Shown piece by piece: positions 35,347 through 44,339 of a DNA stretch of 64,000 nt; the stretch's first letter is position 1; each line of letters begins with the position of its first letter. The notes under the pieces were generated by a model. That model had not been told where the DNA came from. It ran no database searches and was given only the letters and a program-made list of their open reading frames with translations. The stretch lies in assembly GCF_041379765.1 (NCBI RefSeq), contig NZ_CP166919.1, forward strand, positions 2,914,001 to 2,978,000, read 5' to 3'. Position numbers and translations under genes: made by a program. The DNA is from Thalassotalea sp. Sam97 (GTDB lineage Bacteria; Pseudomonadota; Gammaproteobacteria; Enterobacterales; Alteromonadaceae).

Positions 35347-36084
35347 CTGTAGGAGCTAATAACAGTACTTTGCTCGAATCTGTGCAATGCATGTTAAAAG
35401 TAAATTTTTTCTACGTGGGAATGCTTGCTACAGACGAGAAATCTCAAAAGAGATTTTGAAGGTTCCAACTAAAACACAAACCTTTTTTTTGCCAAAAATC
35501 GAACTAAAAATAACCCCACTTATAGGTCTGGATAAATTCTAGATGACGTTTTGGGCAATATGGAGAATAGCGATATAGGTGTTATTCGAAAAAATTACAT
35601 GAAGAAGCTTTCAGGGAAGCAAAGTTAGTATGACTCGTTTAACAAGCTCATTGAAGCTCGTACCGAGCGCTTGCATGCCGTTTGTAGTGTTTTGCAGAAA
35701 AGCGTACCGCTATTCTCTGGGGTTAGGTGTCGTTAGCTATACGCTCACTCTTGTTTATTTTTTATATTCATTTAAATGATTGCTATCACATATTAAAAAC
35801 AAACAATGTGTTAGCCACGGTCTAAATATTCACGATTTAACAGTTAGCCTAATTTAAACTACATTGTAACAATTCTATTTATAAATTTTTACGGGTTTAG
35901 CATCCATTTTCGCAACCTTTTTAGCTTGCATCTCAATCATTTTCGACTACTTTGATTTGATTAACTCGATATTTATGAATTACCATTGGCATAAATATCG
36001 AACCTTAACGTTATGATTCCTTCAATCCTCTCACGAGCAACTATAATTGGATACTTAAGAATAGCTTGGTATAAGTTTTGGTGC

Positions 36085-37143
36085 TTAGTAGGATTTTAGC
36101 ATAACCTCTATAGCATCAAGGGCTGGCTCAAAACCTTGGTTCGCCGCTTTTGTATACCACTTAATCGCTTCACTATACGATTGTTCTACACCGTATCCAC
36201 GCTCATAAAATACTCCCAAATTATACTGTGATTCCGAGAATCCTTGATTTGCCGCTTTTGCGTACCACTTGGCCGCTTCGCTATATGATCGCTCTACACC
36301 GTATCCATTTTCATGCAATATTCCCAAATTATGCTGTGCGTTAGCATAGCCTTGGTTCGCCGCTTTTGTATACCACTTAATCGCTTCACTATACGATTGT
36401 TCTACACCGTCCCCATTCGCATAGAATACACCTAAATTATACTGCGCTTTAACATAACCTTGGCTGGCCGCTTTTGCGTACCATTTAGCAGCTTCACTAT
36501 ACGATTGTTCTACACCTTTTCCGTTATTAAACAATAGACCCAAGTTAAACTGTGATTCAGAGAATCCTTGCTTTGCGGCCTTTGCGTACCAATTGGCTGC
36601 TTCGCTATATGATTGCTCTACACCATATCCATTTGCATACGCGAATCCCAAATTATGCTGAGCCTGTTTTAAGTTTTGATTTGCTGACTTTTTGAACCAC
36701 TTGACTGCATCACTAAATGATTGCTCTACCCCTTTTCCATGAACATAGAAGGTCCCCAAATCATATTGTGCTTGCTTTAAGCCTTGAATCGCTGCTTTAG
36801 TATACCACTTGGCTGCTTCCTTATATGATTGCTCTATACCTTTTCCTTGGTTGTAAAGTACCCCTAAATTATACTGTGCTTCGGGATATCCTTGCTGAGC
36901 CGCTTTTGTGAACCATTGTATTGCTTCGGTATATGATTGCTCTACACCTTTCCCATCGTGATACAATAACCCCAAATTATGCTGAGCTTTTGTGATGCCT
37001 TGGTCTGCCATCTCTCTAAAATGAACATAAGCCGTTTCATAGTCTTGTTTTTGTAAGGCAATTTCTCCATCTTCATAGCTGGCATTAACGACTGGAATTA
37101 AAGTAAAAGATAGAAGGGTTGGTAATAATAGTTTTTTAAGCAT
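36085..37143 (-). CDS. Exported Sel1-like repeat protein, eight repeats
   Basis: About 352 residues from the ATG at 37143 (37149 also possible). A signal peptide (LLLPTLLSFTLIPVVNA) is followed by a TPR-like first helix pair and then eight 36-residue Sel1 repeats of the type AQ-NLG--Y--G-GVEQSYSEAAKWY-KAA-QG. The repeats are very alike even in DNA, which suggests recent unit duplication or gene conversion. Such proteins act as scaffolds in the periplasm. It lies divergent from another Sel1 protein. Confidence 0.88.
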   Translation of the reverse strand: MLKKLLLPTLLSFTLIPVVNASYEDGEIALQKQDYETAYVHFREMADQGITKAQHNLGLLYHDGKGVEQSYTEAIQWFTKAAQQGYPEAQYNLGVLYNQGKGIEQSYKEAAKWYTKAAIQGLKQAQYDLGTFYVHGKGVEQSFSDAVKWFKKSANQNLKQAQHNLGFAYANGYGVEQSYSEAANWYAKAAKQGFSESQFNLGLLFNNGKGVEQSYSEAAKWYAKAASQGYVKAQYNLGVFYANGDGVEQSYSEAIKWYTKAANQGYANAQHNLGILHENGYGVERSYSEAAKWYAKAANQGFSESQYNLGVFYERGYGVEQSYSEAIKWYTKAANQGFEPALDAIEVMLKSY

Positions 37144-37149
37144 AATCAT

Positions 37150-37517
37150 CCTTGAAAAGTATTGCAGAGTTGGCCAAGGTTTAAACGTGAATTGACTAAG
37201 ATATTGATTAGACGTAAGACAGTAATGTGAAAACTTTAATTTATGGGAAGATGCAAGTCAATCTGGTTCACTGATCAATAAGCATCTATAGAAAACTTAC
37301 TAGGCATTAAACTTAACCAAAACAACACCTTTGCATTGACAAATCGCTCAGATCTCGTAATATTCATCCGAATTTCGAGCATAACTCTAAAAATATAGGG
37401 TATATACGTACCAGCTTGAATTTACTGAGATCAAGCTTAAGTAGATTGGCTAACCTGCTTCTATAAATAAAGTTAATTTGGGATTTTGACCTATTCAATT
37501 AATTTAAAGGACACTTT
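37150..37517. other. Divergent region between two Sel1-repeat genes
   Basis: 368 bp, AT-rich. It contains a good promoter for the right-hand gene (37336-37363) and must hold the promoter of the left-hand gene, which I could not place. No open frame of note. Confidence 0.55.
37336..37363 (+). promoter_or_regulatory. Putative sigma-70 promoter for the small Sel1-repeat gene
   Basis: TTGACA (37336-37341), 16-bp spacer, TAATAT (37358-37363). Consensus -35 and a good -10, about 155 bp before the ATG. Confidence 0.45.
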
Positions 37518-37982
37518 ATGATACGGACTATTACTTTTATTTTTGCTCTTTTTACATCTGTAGCTCAATCTGCTGATTTTAAAGAAGGCGCGATGCTTTA
37601 CGCAAATAATAACTTCGAAGCAGCTATTAAAATATTTAAACCATTGGCAGAACAAGGACATGTGAAAGCACAGTATGCGCTTGGTTCTATGTACCAACTA
37701 GGTTTAGGCGTACCTGAAGATTTTGACCAAGCAGAATTTTGGTCACGTAAAGCTGCAATTAGAGGCTTTGCATTAGCGCAATATGATTTGGCGTCACTAT
37801 ACCTTTCTACCAAACAGTTCAAATTAGCATATATGTGGCTAGTGTTTGCTTTGCGAAATGACGTGCCGGATGCAAAAAGCACCCTAAACGACCTAAGATT
37901 AATAATGACAAAGCAAGAAATGGAAGAAGCAGAACATATGTTTCTTAAATGTTTGGAATCTAATTTCAAGGATTGCAATTAA
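37518..37982 (+). CDS. Exported Sel1-like repeat protein, two repeats
   Basis: 154 residues with an AAAGGA ribosome binding site, a signal peptide (TITFIFALFTSVAQSADF) and about two Sel1 repeats (AAIKIFKPLAEQGHVKAQYALGSMYQLGLGVPEDFDQAEFWSRKAA and the next AQYDLASLYL unit). The C-terminal part has YMWLVFALRNDVPDAKSTL, frequent at the end of Sel1 proteins. It is less repetitive than its divergent neighbour and is not a simple copy of it. Confidence 0.85.
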   Translation: MIRTITFIFALFTSVAQSADFKEGAMLYANNNFEAAIKIFKPLAEQGHVKAQYALGSMYQLGLGVPEDFDQAEFWSRKAAIRGFALAQYDLASLYLSTKQFKLAYMWLVFALRNDVPDAKSTLNDLRLIMTKQEMEEAEHMFLKCLESNFKDCN

Positions 37983-38211
37983 TATTAGTACAAGTTGAAA
38001 TCAAACTTCCGCCAACTTGAATGTGGTGGGTTTACGGCAGTTACTAGCACATTTATTGTATGTACTATATAGAGTTTGCGCATATCACTGCGCAACTTTT
38101 ACTTATATGGCCAAACTTTCACGTCATTTTACTATTCAGTTAACAGCAACAAGTTATAAATATGCTAGAATCCACGAAGGCTTTGAAAAAAGCTCGTTTT
38201 CGGTAAACCGC

Positions 38212-39102
38212 TTACAAGGCTGATAAAAAACGCAGTTCACCTAAGAAGCACTTTGCTGCTGGGCCTAAATGATCACCATCTTTAAAAATCACGTAAAGAA
38301 ACGCTTCTCGATTATTATCAAAATTGGTATTAAGAACTTGCAGCTCGCCCGATGCCAGCTCTTGTTTAATAGAGCTTTTCGGTAACCAAGCAAAACCCAA
38401 ACCGTTTTTTATCATATCAATCGAGGTACGCAGATGGCTTACCGTCCAACGCTGCTCTGCGCCTAACCAACCCGCATCAGTATTGGTTTGCAAAGCAGAA
38501 TCTCGAATCACAATTTGCCGGTGCGACTTTAAGTCTTCCACGGCCAATGGCCGCTTAACATTGAGTAAAGCGTGTTGAGGATTGACTACTGCACAAAAGT
38601 TAACGCGAGCGATTTGCTCATTAAAACCGCCATCTAGCTTAAACGGCGAAATGGCAATATCGACCTCGTCTTGCTCTAATAATTCCTTAGCGCCACCTAA
38701 AATAGACTCGCGAATTTCAATATTAAGATGAGGAAATTGCGCCGATACGTTCTCAAGTACCTGATATAAAATATCGGTAGGAAAAATCTCTTCGACTGCG
38801 ATACGCAGCGTGGTTTCTTCGCCCTGCGCTAAACTGATCCCCACCGCTTCAAGCTTAGCCGCTTCTTGCAGCAAGTAATCGGCGCGTTGCAATAGCTTTT
38901 GACCGGCCTCGGTTAATACCGTTTTACGCCCTTCAATAGTGAATAGCTTTAGGTTAAGCGAGTCTTCTATTTTGCTCACCGCGCTGTGAATACTCGATTG
39001 GCTTTTATGGATCTGTGCCGCCGCCTGATTAAAGCCACCATAATTAACGACGGCTCTAAACATACGCCACTGTTCGAGTGTTATTCGTAATAGTTGATCC
39101 AT
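38212..39102 (-). CDS. LysR-family transcriptional regulator
   Basis: 296 residues. The N-terminal winged helix-turn-helix (WRMFRAVVNYGGFNQAAAQIHKSQSSIHSAVSKIEDSLNLKLF) is followed by a periplasmic-binding-like effector domain from about residue 95. It lies 38 bp downstream of the glutathionyl-hydroquinone reductase gene on the same strand and is probably cotranscribed with it. The target genes and the effector are unknown. Confidence 0.93.
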   Translation of the reverse strand: MDQLLRITLEQWRMFRAVVNYGGFNQAAAQIHKSQSSIHSAVSKIEDSLNLKLFTIEGRKTVLTEAGQKLLQRADYLLQEAAKLEAVGISLAQGEETTLRIAVEEIFPTDILYQVLENVSAQFPHLNIEIRESILGGAKELLEQDEVDIAISPFKLDGGFNEQIARVNFCAVVNPQHALLNVKRPLAVEDLKSHRQIVIRDSALQTNTDAGWLGAEQRWTVSHLRTSIDMIKNGLGFAWLPKSSIKQELASGELQVLNTNFDNNREAFLYVIFKDGDHLGPAAKCFLGELRFLSAL

Positions 39103-39140
39103 AAAGCGTCCTTTTTGATTGTTACTGTGTGTATGCGGTT

Positions 39141-40115
39141 TTACACACCACGGTTATGTGCACTGGTGTAATCAATGTTAGGCCCTGCAGGTACTACCTG
39201 AGTTGGGTTAATCATGGTGTGCGAAAAGTAGTAATGGCGCTTAATATGATAAAAATCAACCGTTTCTGCAACACCAGGGTATTGATAAAGCTCACGCAGG
39301 TAACCACTTAAGTGAGTATATTGTTCAATGGTTTGTTTATTACATTTAAAATGACCAACATACACGGCATCAAAGCGTATTAAGGTGGTAAACAAACGCC
39401 AATCGGCTTCGGTTAGTGTATCACCAAGCAAGTAACGATTATTCGTCAATCGCTGCTCTATCTTATCAAGGGCGGAAAATAGCTGCTCGAAAGCTTGCTC
39501 GTAAGCATCTTGCGTGGTGGCAAACCCCGCCTTATAGACGCCGTTATTTATGTTATGATAAACAAACTCGTTAATCTCATCGATTTCACTCTGCAATGAT
39601 TTTGGGTAAAAATCAGCATCGTTACCTGTTAGTTGGTTAAACGCCGAATTAAACATACGAATAATTTCTGCTGACTCGTTCGAAACAATACATTGTTGCT
39701 GCTTATCCCAAAGCACGGGGACCGTCACTCGACCTGAATAATCGGTTTTATTCTTGGTGTAAATCTGATGCATACACTCAGACTGATACAACGCATCACC
39801 CGTTGAGCCAGTATTTTGATCAAAGGTCCAGCCGTGCTCAAGCATATCAGGGCTGACAACCGACACATCGATATATTCTTCGAGGCCTTTCAGTTTGCGA
39901 AAAATTAATGTGCGATGCGCCCAAGGGCATGCCAGAGACACGTATAAATGATAACGACCTTTTTCGGCTTTAAAACCTCCCTTGCCACTAGCGCCAGCAC
40001 TGCCGTCAGCTGTTATCCAGTTGCGCATTTGCGCGCTCTCACGCTGAAACTGACCGTTAGTCTCTTTCGTTTCATACCATTTGTCGTGCCAAACGCCGTC
40101 AATCAATAAGCCCAT
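39141..40115 (-). CDS. yqjG: Glutathionyl-hydroquinone reductase (YqjG/Xi-class GST)
   Basis: 324 residues of the Xi-class glutathione transferase family. The catalytic cysteine is in SLACPWAHRTLI, and the family segments VSVVSPDMLEHGWTF, VTVPVLWDKQQQCIVSNESAEIIRMFN and ADWRLFTTLIRFDAVYVGHFKCN are present. It reduces glutathionyl-hydroquinones back to hydroquinones with glutathione. A perfect 14-bp palindrome (40217-40230) lies about 100 bp upstream and may be the binding site of the adjacent LysR protein. Confidence 0.94.
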   Translation of the reverse strand: MGLLIDGVWHDKWYETKETNGQFQRESAQMRNWITADGSAGASGKGGFKAEKGRYHLYVSLACPWAHRTLIFRKLKGLEEYIDVSVVSPDMLEHGWTFDQNTGSTGDALYQSECMHQIYTKNKTDYSGRVTVPVLWDKQQQCIVSNESAEIIRMFNSAFNQLTGNDADFYPKSLQSEIDEINEFVYHNINNGVYKAGFATTQDAYEQAFEQLFSALDKIEQRLTNNRYLLGDTLTEADWRLFTTLIRFDAVYVGHFKCNKQTIEQYTHLSGYLRELYQYPGVAETVDFYHIKRHYYFSHTMINPTQVVPAGPNIDYTSAHNRGV

Positions 40116-40216
40116 TGCTCACTCCTAAATTTAACCAATTCGTCATAGAACATTATGGCGTTCGAATTGTAAGATTAAAATTTCAAATATAGACACCTTT
40201 CGTTCTACTTTAAAGA

Positions 40217-40230
40217 ATATGTCGACATAT
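40217..40230. promoter_or_regulatory. Perfect 14-bp palindrome upstream of yqjG-like gene
   Basis: ATATGTCGACATAT. Position about 100 bp upstream of the start codon suggests a regulator site; the shape (not T-N11-A with a long spacer) is not a classic LysR box. Confidence 0.4.
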
Positions 40231-40283
40231 AGTGCAATATGAAGGGCCTAAAATGAGAGACGTTAAATTATGTAGGTATGAAA

Positions 40284-40331
40284 AAACCAGCCCCATTTAT
40301 ATAACTTAATATATAAAACGTTGGCTGGTTT
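40284..40331 (-). terminator. Elongated terminator of ttcA
   Basis: Outer stem AAACCAGCC/GGCTGGTTT (40284-40292, 40323-40331) with an inner AT-rich stem TTATATA/ATATATAA. On the minus strand it runs into TTTTTT. It lies about 55 bp past the ttcA stop. Confidence 0.8.
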
Positions 40332-40385
40332 ATAGCGATATAAGCAGCTAGTGAGTTAGCGAGCTAGAAACGACTAGGCAAACAA

Positions 40386-41312
40386 CTAACTTAAATTGAT
40401 GATTTGCACTTGGTTAGCAAGCTTTTCTTGCTGATCATCCTCGTCAATAACTGCAGGGTTGGCAGGGATATCAGGCTTATCAAAGCCTATATCGCCATCA
40501 GCAAATGGTGCACCCGTTGCTTTTAAACCGGCAAAGTCATAAAGGTTGATATCGGCCAAGTGTGAAGGCACCACATCAGTCACCGCTTTAAACATGGTTT
40601 CAATACGTCCTGGGAATTGTTTATCCCAGCTGTTTAGCATCTCTTTGATGATTTTACGCTGTAAGTTCTCTTGTGAACCACACAAGTTACACGGAATAAT
40701 TGGATATTCGTTGTGATCAGCGTAACGAATGATGTCTTTTTCACGGCAATACGCTAGTGGGCGGATAACAATATGTTCACCATTATCGGTAACTAATTTA
40801 GGCGGCATACTCTTAAGCTTGCCACCGTAGAACATGTTCAAGAATAACGTTTCTAAGATATCATCACGGTGATGACCTAACGCTATTTTCGTTGCCCCTA
40901 ATTTTTTCGCTGTTTTATACAAAATACCACGACGCAAACGCGAACAAAGCGAACACGTGGTTTTGCCTTCAGGGATCTTTTCTTTAACGATTGAGTAAGT
41001 ATCTTCGTTAACAATCAAATGCTCAACATTGATTGAGGCTAAGTATTCTGGCAAAACGTGCTCAGGGAAACCCGGTTGTTTTTGGTCCAGGTTCACAGCA
41101 ACAATGTCAAATGAGATCGGTGCAACGCGTTGCATATGCATTAGCGTGTCCAGCATAGTGTAACTGTCTTTACCACCAGACAAACACACCATGATCTTGT
41201 CACCGTCTTCAATCATATTAAAGTCAGCAATGGCCTTACCCACCTCACGACGGATGCGTTTTTCCAATTTATTGAAATTGTGAGCCTGTTTTTTGCTGAT
41301 AGCGTCTTGCAT
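40386..41312 (-). CDS. ttcA: tRNA 2-thiocytidine(32) synthetase TtcA
   Basis: About 308 residues from the ATG at 41312, which has GAGGT just upstream (a longer frame reaches 41336). It thiolates C32 of certain tRNAs using ATP and an iron-sulphur cluster. The PP-loop is MVCLSGGKDSYTML; the cluster cysteines lie in CSLCSR and PCNLCGSQ. The acidic C-terminal tail is typical of the gammaproteobacterial form. Monocistronic. Confidence 0.96.
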   Translation of the reverse strand: MQDAISKKQAHNFNKLEKRIRREVGKAIADFNMIEDGDKIMVCLSGGKDSYTMLDTLMHMQRVAPISFDIVAVNLDQKQPGFPEHVLPEYLASINVEHLIVNEDTYSIVKEKIPEGKTTCSLCSRLRRGILYKTAKKLGATKIALGHHRDDILETLFLNMFYGGKLKSMPPKLVTDNGEHIVIRPLAYCREKDIIRYADHNEYPIIPCNLCGSQENLQRKIIKEMLNSWDKQFPGRIETMFKAVTDVVPSHLADINLYDFAGLKATGAPFADGDIGFDKPDIPANPAVIDEDDQQEKLANQVQIINLS

Positions 41313-41546
41313 TTTGACCTCGAAAATAACCAACATAATGCCAAAGAAATAAGTCGGCGCGGATTATACTGAAATACAAGCCTTTTGGATATGAAATATT
41401 TGTACACAATGTAAGCAATCGCACATTGGCTCTGGGTTGGCGAGCAATCATTAGTTCCATTAGAGTATTGCTCGCAGTGCAAGTGAATCACAATAGCGGA
41501 TCTTCAGTATTGAAATAGCTCATTTAGGCGCTGCTTTGTAGCAAGG

Positions 41547-43004
41547 CTAAATACCACCCATACATAAATATTTGATGTCTAAGTAATCGTCCAAACCATA
41601 TTTTGATCCTTCTCGACCTGATCCCGATTGCTTAACACCACCAAACGGCGCTGCAGCATTTGAGATGAGGCCTTCGTTAATGCCTACCATACCAAACTGC
41701 AATGCTTCGGAAACACGCCAAACTCTACCAATATCTCGACTATAAAAATACGCAGCCAAGCCATATGGGGTATCGTTAGCCATGGTAATAGCCTGACGTT
41801 CATCGGTAAAAGTAATAATCGGTGCTACCGGGCCAAAGATCTCTTGCTGAGCAAGCGCCATATCATTAGTTACGTTGGTAACAATGGTGGGTTGATAAAA
41901 CTGTTGACCATGATCAGCGAAGTTACCACCGCAAACTAGCGAGGCACCTAGGCTGATGGCTTCTTGCACCAAGCTATGGATGTTGTGTGTAGCTTCGGTA
42001 GTGATCAACGGCCCGATAGTGACTTTATCTTCGAGGCCATTACCTAACTTTAAGTGTTGCACCGCGTTAGCAAACTTCTTGGTAAATTCATGAGCAATGC
42101 CATCCTGAACTAAAATACGATTGCTACAGACACACGTTTGCCCAGCATTACGATATTTCGAGGCTAAAGCGCCTTCTACAGCGGCATCAATATCGGCATC
42201 ATCGAAAACAATAAACGGTGCATTGCCACCAAGTTCCATCGATACTTTCTTTACCGTTGTTGCACATTGCTCACTCAGTTGTTTACCGACTTGTGTAGAA
42301 CCCGTAAACGTAAATTTGGCAACATCGGGATGTTGCGTTAACACCTTACCAATGGCATTAGCATCTTCTGAAACAACCATGTTAAACACGCCAGCAGGAA
42401 TACCTGCACGATGTGCTAACTCGGCTAGAGCAAGTGCCGATAGCGGTGTTTGCGAGGCAGGCTTACAAACAAAGGTACAACCTGCGGCCAATGCAGCTGC
42501 CGCTTTGCGCGCAATCATGGCATTAGGGAAATTCCACGGGGTAATCGCGGTTACGACACCAACCCCCTGTTTGATAACAATAATTCGTTTATCTGCAGAA
42601 GGTGCGCCAATGGTATCACCATAAACTCGCCTGGCTTCTTCGGCAAACCATTCAATATAGGATGCACCATAAGCAATCTCCCCCTTCGCCTCAGCTAATG
42701 GCTTGCCTTGCTCTAAGGTGAGCAATCGCGCCAGTTCGTCTTGGTTTTGCATAATTAATTCAAACCATGCACGCAATAAAGCGCTACGCTCTGTTGCCGA
42801 TAACGCCTGCCACGCAACCAGCGCTTGTTTGGCAGCATCTATCGCCAATTCAGCATCGCCTGCGTTGGCATCAGAAACAGCAGCGATAACCTCAAGAGTC
42901 GCAGGATTGATCACGTCAAATTGATTTTCGGCTTGCTGCCACTGACCATTAATATAGGAATGGTTACGAAGTAATGGAAGGTCATTATTTTTTTGCATAG
43001 ACAT
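41547..43004 (-). CDS. gabD: NAD(P)+-dependent succinate-semialdehyde dehydrogenase
   Basis: 485 residues of the aldehyde dehydrogenase family. It oxidises succinate semialdehyde to succinate, the last step of GABA use. Catalytic glutamate in MELGGNAPFIVFDD and nucleophilic cysteine in NAGQTCVCSN are in place; ITPWNFPNAMIARK and GSTQVGKQL form the cofactor pocket. No gabT is adjacent. A 265-bp MITE-like element lies 34 bp upstream of its start codon and may interrupt or supply its promoter. Confidence 0.94.
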   Translation of the reverse strand: MSMQKNNDLPLLRNHSYINGQWQQAENQFDVINPATLEVIAAVSDANAGDAELAIDAAKQALVAWQALSATERSALLRAWFELIMQNQDELARLLTLEQGKPLAEAKGEIAYGASYIEWFAEEARRVYGDTIGAPSADKRIIVIKQGVGVVTAITPWNFPNAMIARKAAAALAAGCTFVCKPASQTPLSALALAELAHRAGIPAGVFNMVVSEDANAIGKVLTQHPDVAKFTFTGSTQVGKQLSEQCATTVKKVSMELGGNAPFIVFDDADIDAAVEGALASKYRNAGQTCVCSNRILVQDGIAHEFTKKFANAVQHLKLGNGLEDKVTIGPLITTEATHNIHSLVQEAISLGASLVCGGNFADHGQQFYQPTIVTNVTNDMALAQQEIFGPVAPIITFTDERQAITMANDTPYGLAAYFYSRDIGRVWRVSEALQFGMVGINEGLISNAAAPFGGVKQSGSGREGSKYGLDDYLDIKYLCMGGI

Positions 43005-43316
43005 AATCTTTAAATATTAAACAACATAGCGAACAACAGAGCGTGTTGATCTTTCAGGGTTAAATTTTGTTCGAATTAAATGCATTTTTATCGCGGCACT
43101 TGTGATACGCATAGTTATTCTACGCACAGAGCAAGTAACAATGAAAAAAATGCATTTAAACGAATCCAAAAGACAGCTTTTATGACGCCTTTCTACAGTG
43201 TTATCAATTACTTATGCGGAGTAACCACACAACATAAGTTCTGCCTTGTATAAAAACATCATAAATTGCTGCAAAAACAACCTCAAAAGATCAACACGCT
43301 CTAGGATCTGTTGACC
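43005..43316. other. Intergenic region gabD / CPBP protease, filled by a repeat element
   Basis: 312 bp almost wholly taken up by the element at 43038-43302 and an adjoining hairpin at 43301-43320. No open frame. Confidence 0.7.
43038..43302. mobile_element. MITE-like element, 265 bp with perfect 17-bp terminal inverted repeats
   Basis: The left end AGAGCGTGTTGATCTTT (43038-43054) is the exact reverse complement of the right end (43286-43302). Inside are further inverted repeats: TTAAATGCATTTTT with AAAAATGCATTTAA, and ACTTATG with CATAAGT. There is no open frame, so it is non-autonomous. No clear target-site duplication was visible. A dispersed structured repeat is the other reading. Confidence 0.75.
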
Positions 43317-43320
43317 CTAG
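43301..43320. repeat. Short palindrome CTAGGATC-TGTT-GACCCTAG
   Basis: Stem of 8 bp with one mismatch and loop TGTT. It abuts the right end of the MITE-like element and contains the stop codon of the CPBP gene. Its tip matches the hairpin at 11058-11093 (GGGTC-TGCT-GACCC). Confidence 0.65.
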
Positions 43321-44072
43321 TTTACCGAATAAAGTAGCCACATTGACATCATATTATTGAGCATGTGAATGGCTATACAATAATAAAGATTATTCGTTTT
43401 ATAACGGGTCCACGACAAAATTAGGGCTAGCACAAATAAGTCGATTAATACCAAGCCTTGATATTGACTATGTAAAAACGTAAATAATAACGCGGTGATC
43501 AGTAAAGCACCTGAGCGCCCTAATCGGGTTGAGGCTAAACGGCTAAAAATATAACCTCGAAATACAATTTCTTCAAAAATCGGTGCGACAATACAAATAG
43601 CCAACACGCTTAGCCATACGTAGTCCGTGGTATTGAGAATATCGACCATAAACTGTGGCATCTGTGTATTGATAGCAGTATGAATGGCAACACTGGCAAA
43701 TATATAAATCCCTGTGATTAGAAAATAAGGGCGAAACTCCACCATAGAAAAGCGATGTTCTAAAGCAAAAAAAGTGCGTTTGTTAGGTTCTCGAAAGGTG
43801 ATGACATAAAGCATAGGTAAGGTAACCAACGCCATCAATATGCCAAACACTGCGGTTGTATCACCATCAAAAAACCAACGGATAGGATCGTCAATCGCGC
43901 TACTGGTATCGGCATAAACCGCGAATACAAAGCTCAGTAGCATGGTGGGTAAATACAGCGCGACAATCCAAAAAAGCGCATTGCCTAATGGGTAATATTT
44001 GTTTTGCCGCATTTTATAGGCCGAACTGTCGGATTGCTTTTTTGGATCTAAATTATCACCATTTTCGTGCAA
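43317..44072 (-). CDS. CPBP-family intramembrane metalloprotease
   Basis: 251 residues from a TTG at 44072 with GAGGA at proper spacing. A multi-span membrane protein (about six to eight helices) with the ABI/CPBP motif 1 EEIVFRGYIFSRL, then FTFLHSQYQG and IAIHMLNNMMS carrying the histidine and asparagine ligands. The family is related to CAAX prenyl proteases; the bacterial substrates are mostly unknown. The stop codon lies within a palindrome next to the repeat element, so the C-terminus may have been affected by its insertion. Confidence 0.88.
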   Translation of the reverse strand: MHENGDNLDPKKQSDSSAYKMRQNKYYPLGNALFWIVALYLPTMLLSFVFAVYADTSSAIDDPIRWFFDGDTTAVFGILMALVTLPMLYVITFREPNKRTFFALEHRFSMVEFRPYFLITGIYIFASVAIHTAINTQMPQFMVDILNTTDYVWLSVLAICIVAPIFEEIVFRGYIFSRLASTRLGRSGALLITALLFTFLHSQYQGLVLIDLFVLALILSWTRYKTNNLYYCIAIHMLNNMMSMWLLYSVN

Positions 44073-44339
44073 TGTGTTGTCCTCAACTAACCTCTTATCT
44101 TTAAAGCTAGCAAAATTTTCACAATTGGCTGTGCAATTTTAGTTTTAATCAATGATGAGATAACTTTATTGCCATCGCTTAAAAGCGTTCGCCAACCCAC
44201 CATTGATAAGCCACATATCACATACAGTTCAGTAACTTAGAAAAAACAGCAAACATCAATCTTGACATATTATGTCGCTTTTATAAAAAAACGATGCTAT
44301 GATGATTAACAATGTATTAACCACGCATGGAGAAAGGCT

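Larger units (their letters stand above)
35284..36084. other. 800-bp gene-poor region with possible coding remnant
   Basis: Beyond the HutC operators this stretch lacks a credible intact gene. In one plus-strand frame around 35560-35740 two consecutive open segments (MENSDIGVIRKNYMKK... and, after one stop, YDSFNKLIEARTERLHAV...) read like protein and may be a decayed gene. A small hairpin AAATCTC-AAAA-GAGATTT lies at 35439-35456. The rest is AT-rich. Confidence 0.45.

Noticed and set aside
35388..35543. 51-codon plus-strand open frame after hutC
   Set aside because: No ribosome binding site and composition driven by AT runs.
38017..38223. 68-codon plus-strand open frame before the LysR gene
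   Set aside because: No ribosome binding site and no recognisable pattern; AT-rich intergenic DNA.
42121..42624. 167-codon open frame antisense to gabD
   Set aside because: Shadow frame; gabD is certain in the opposite strand.
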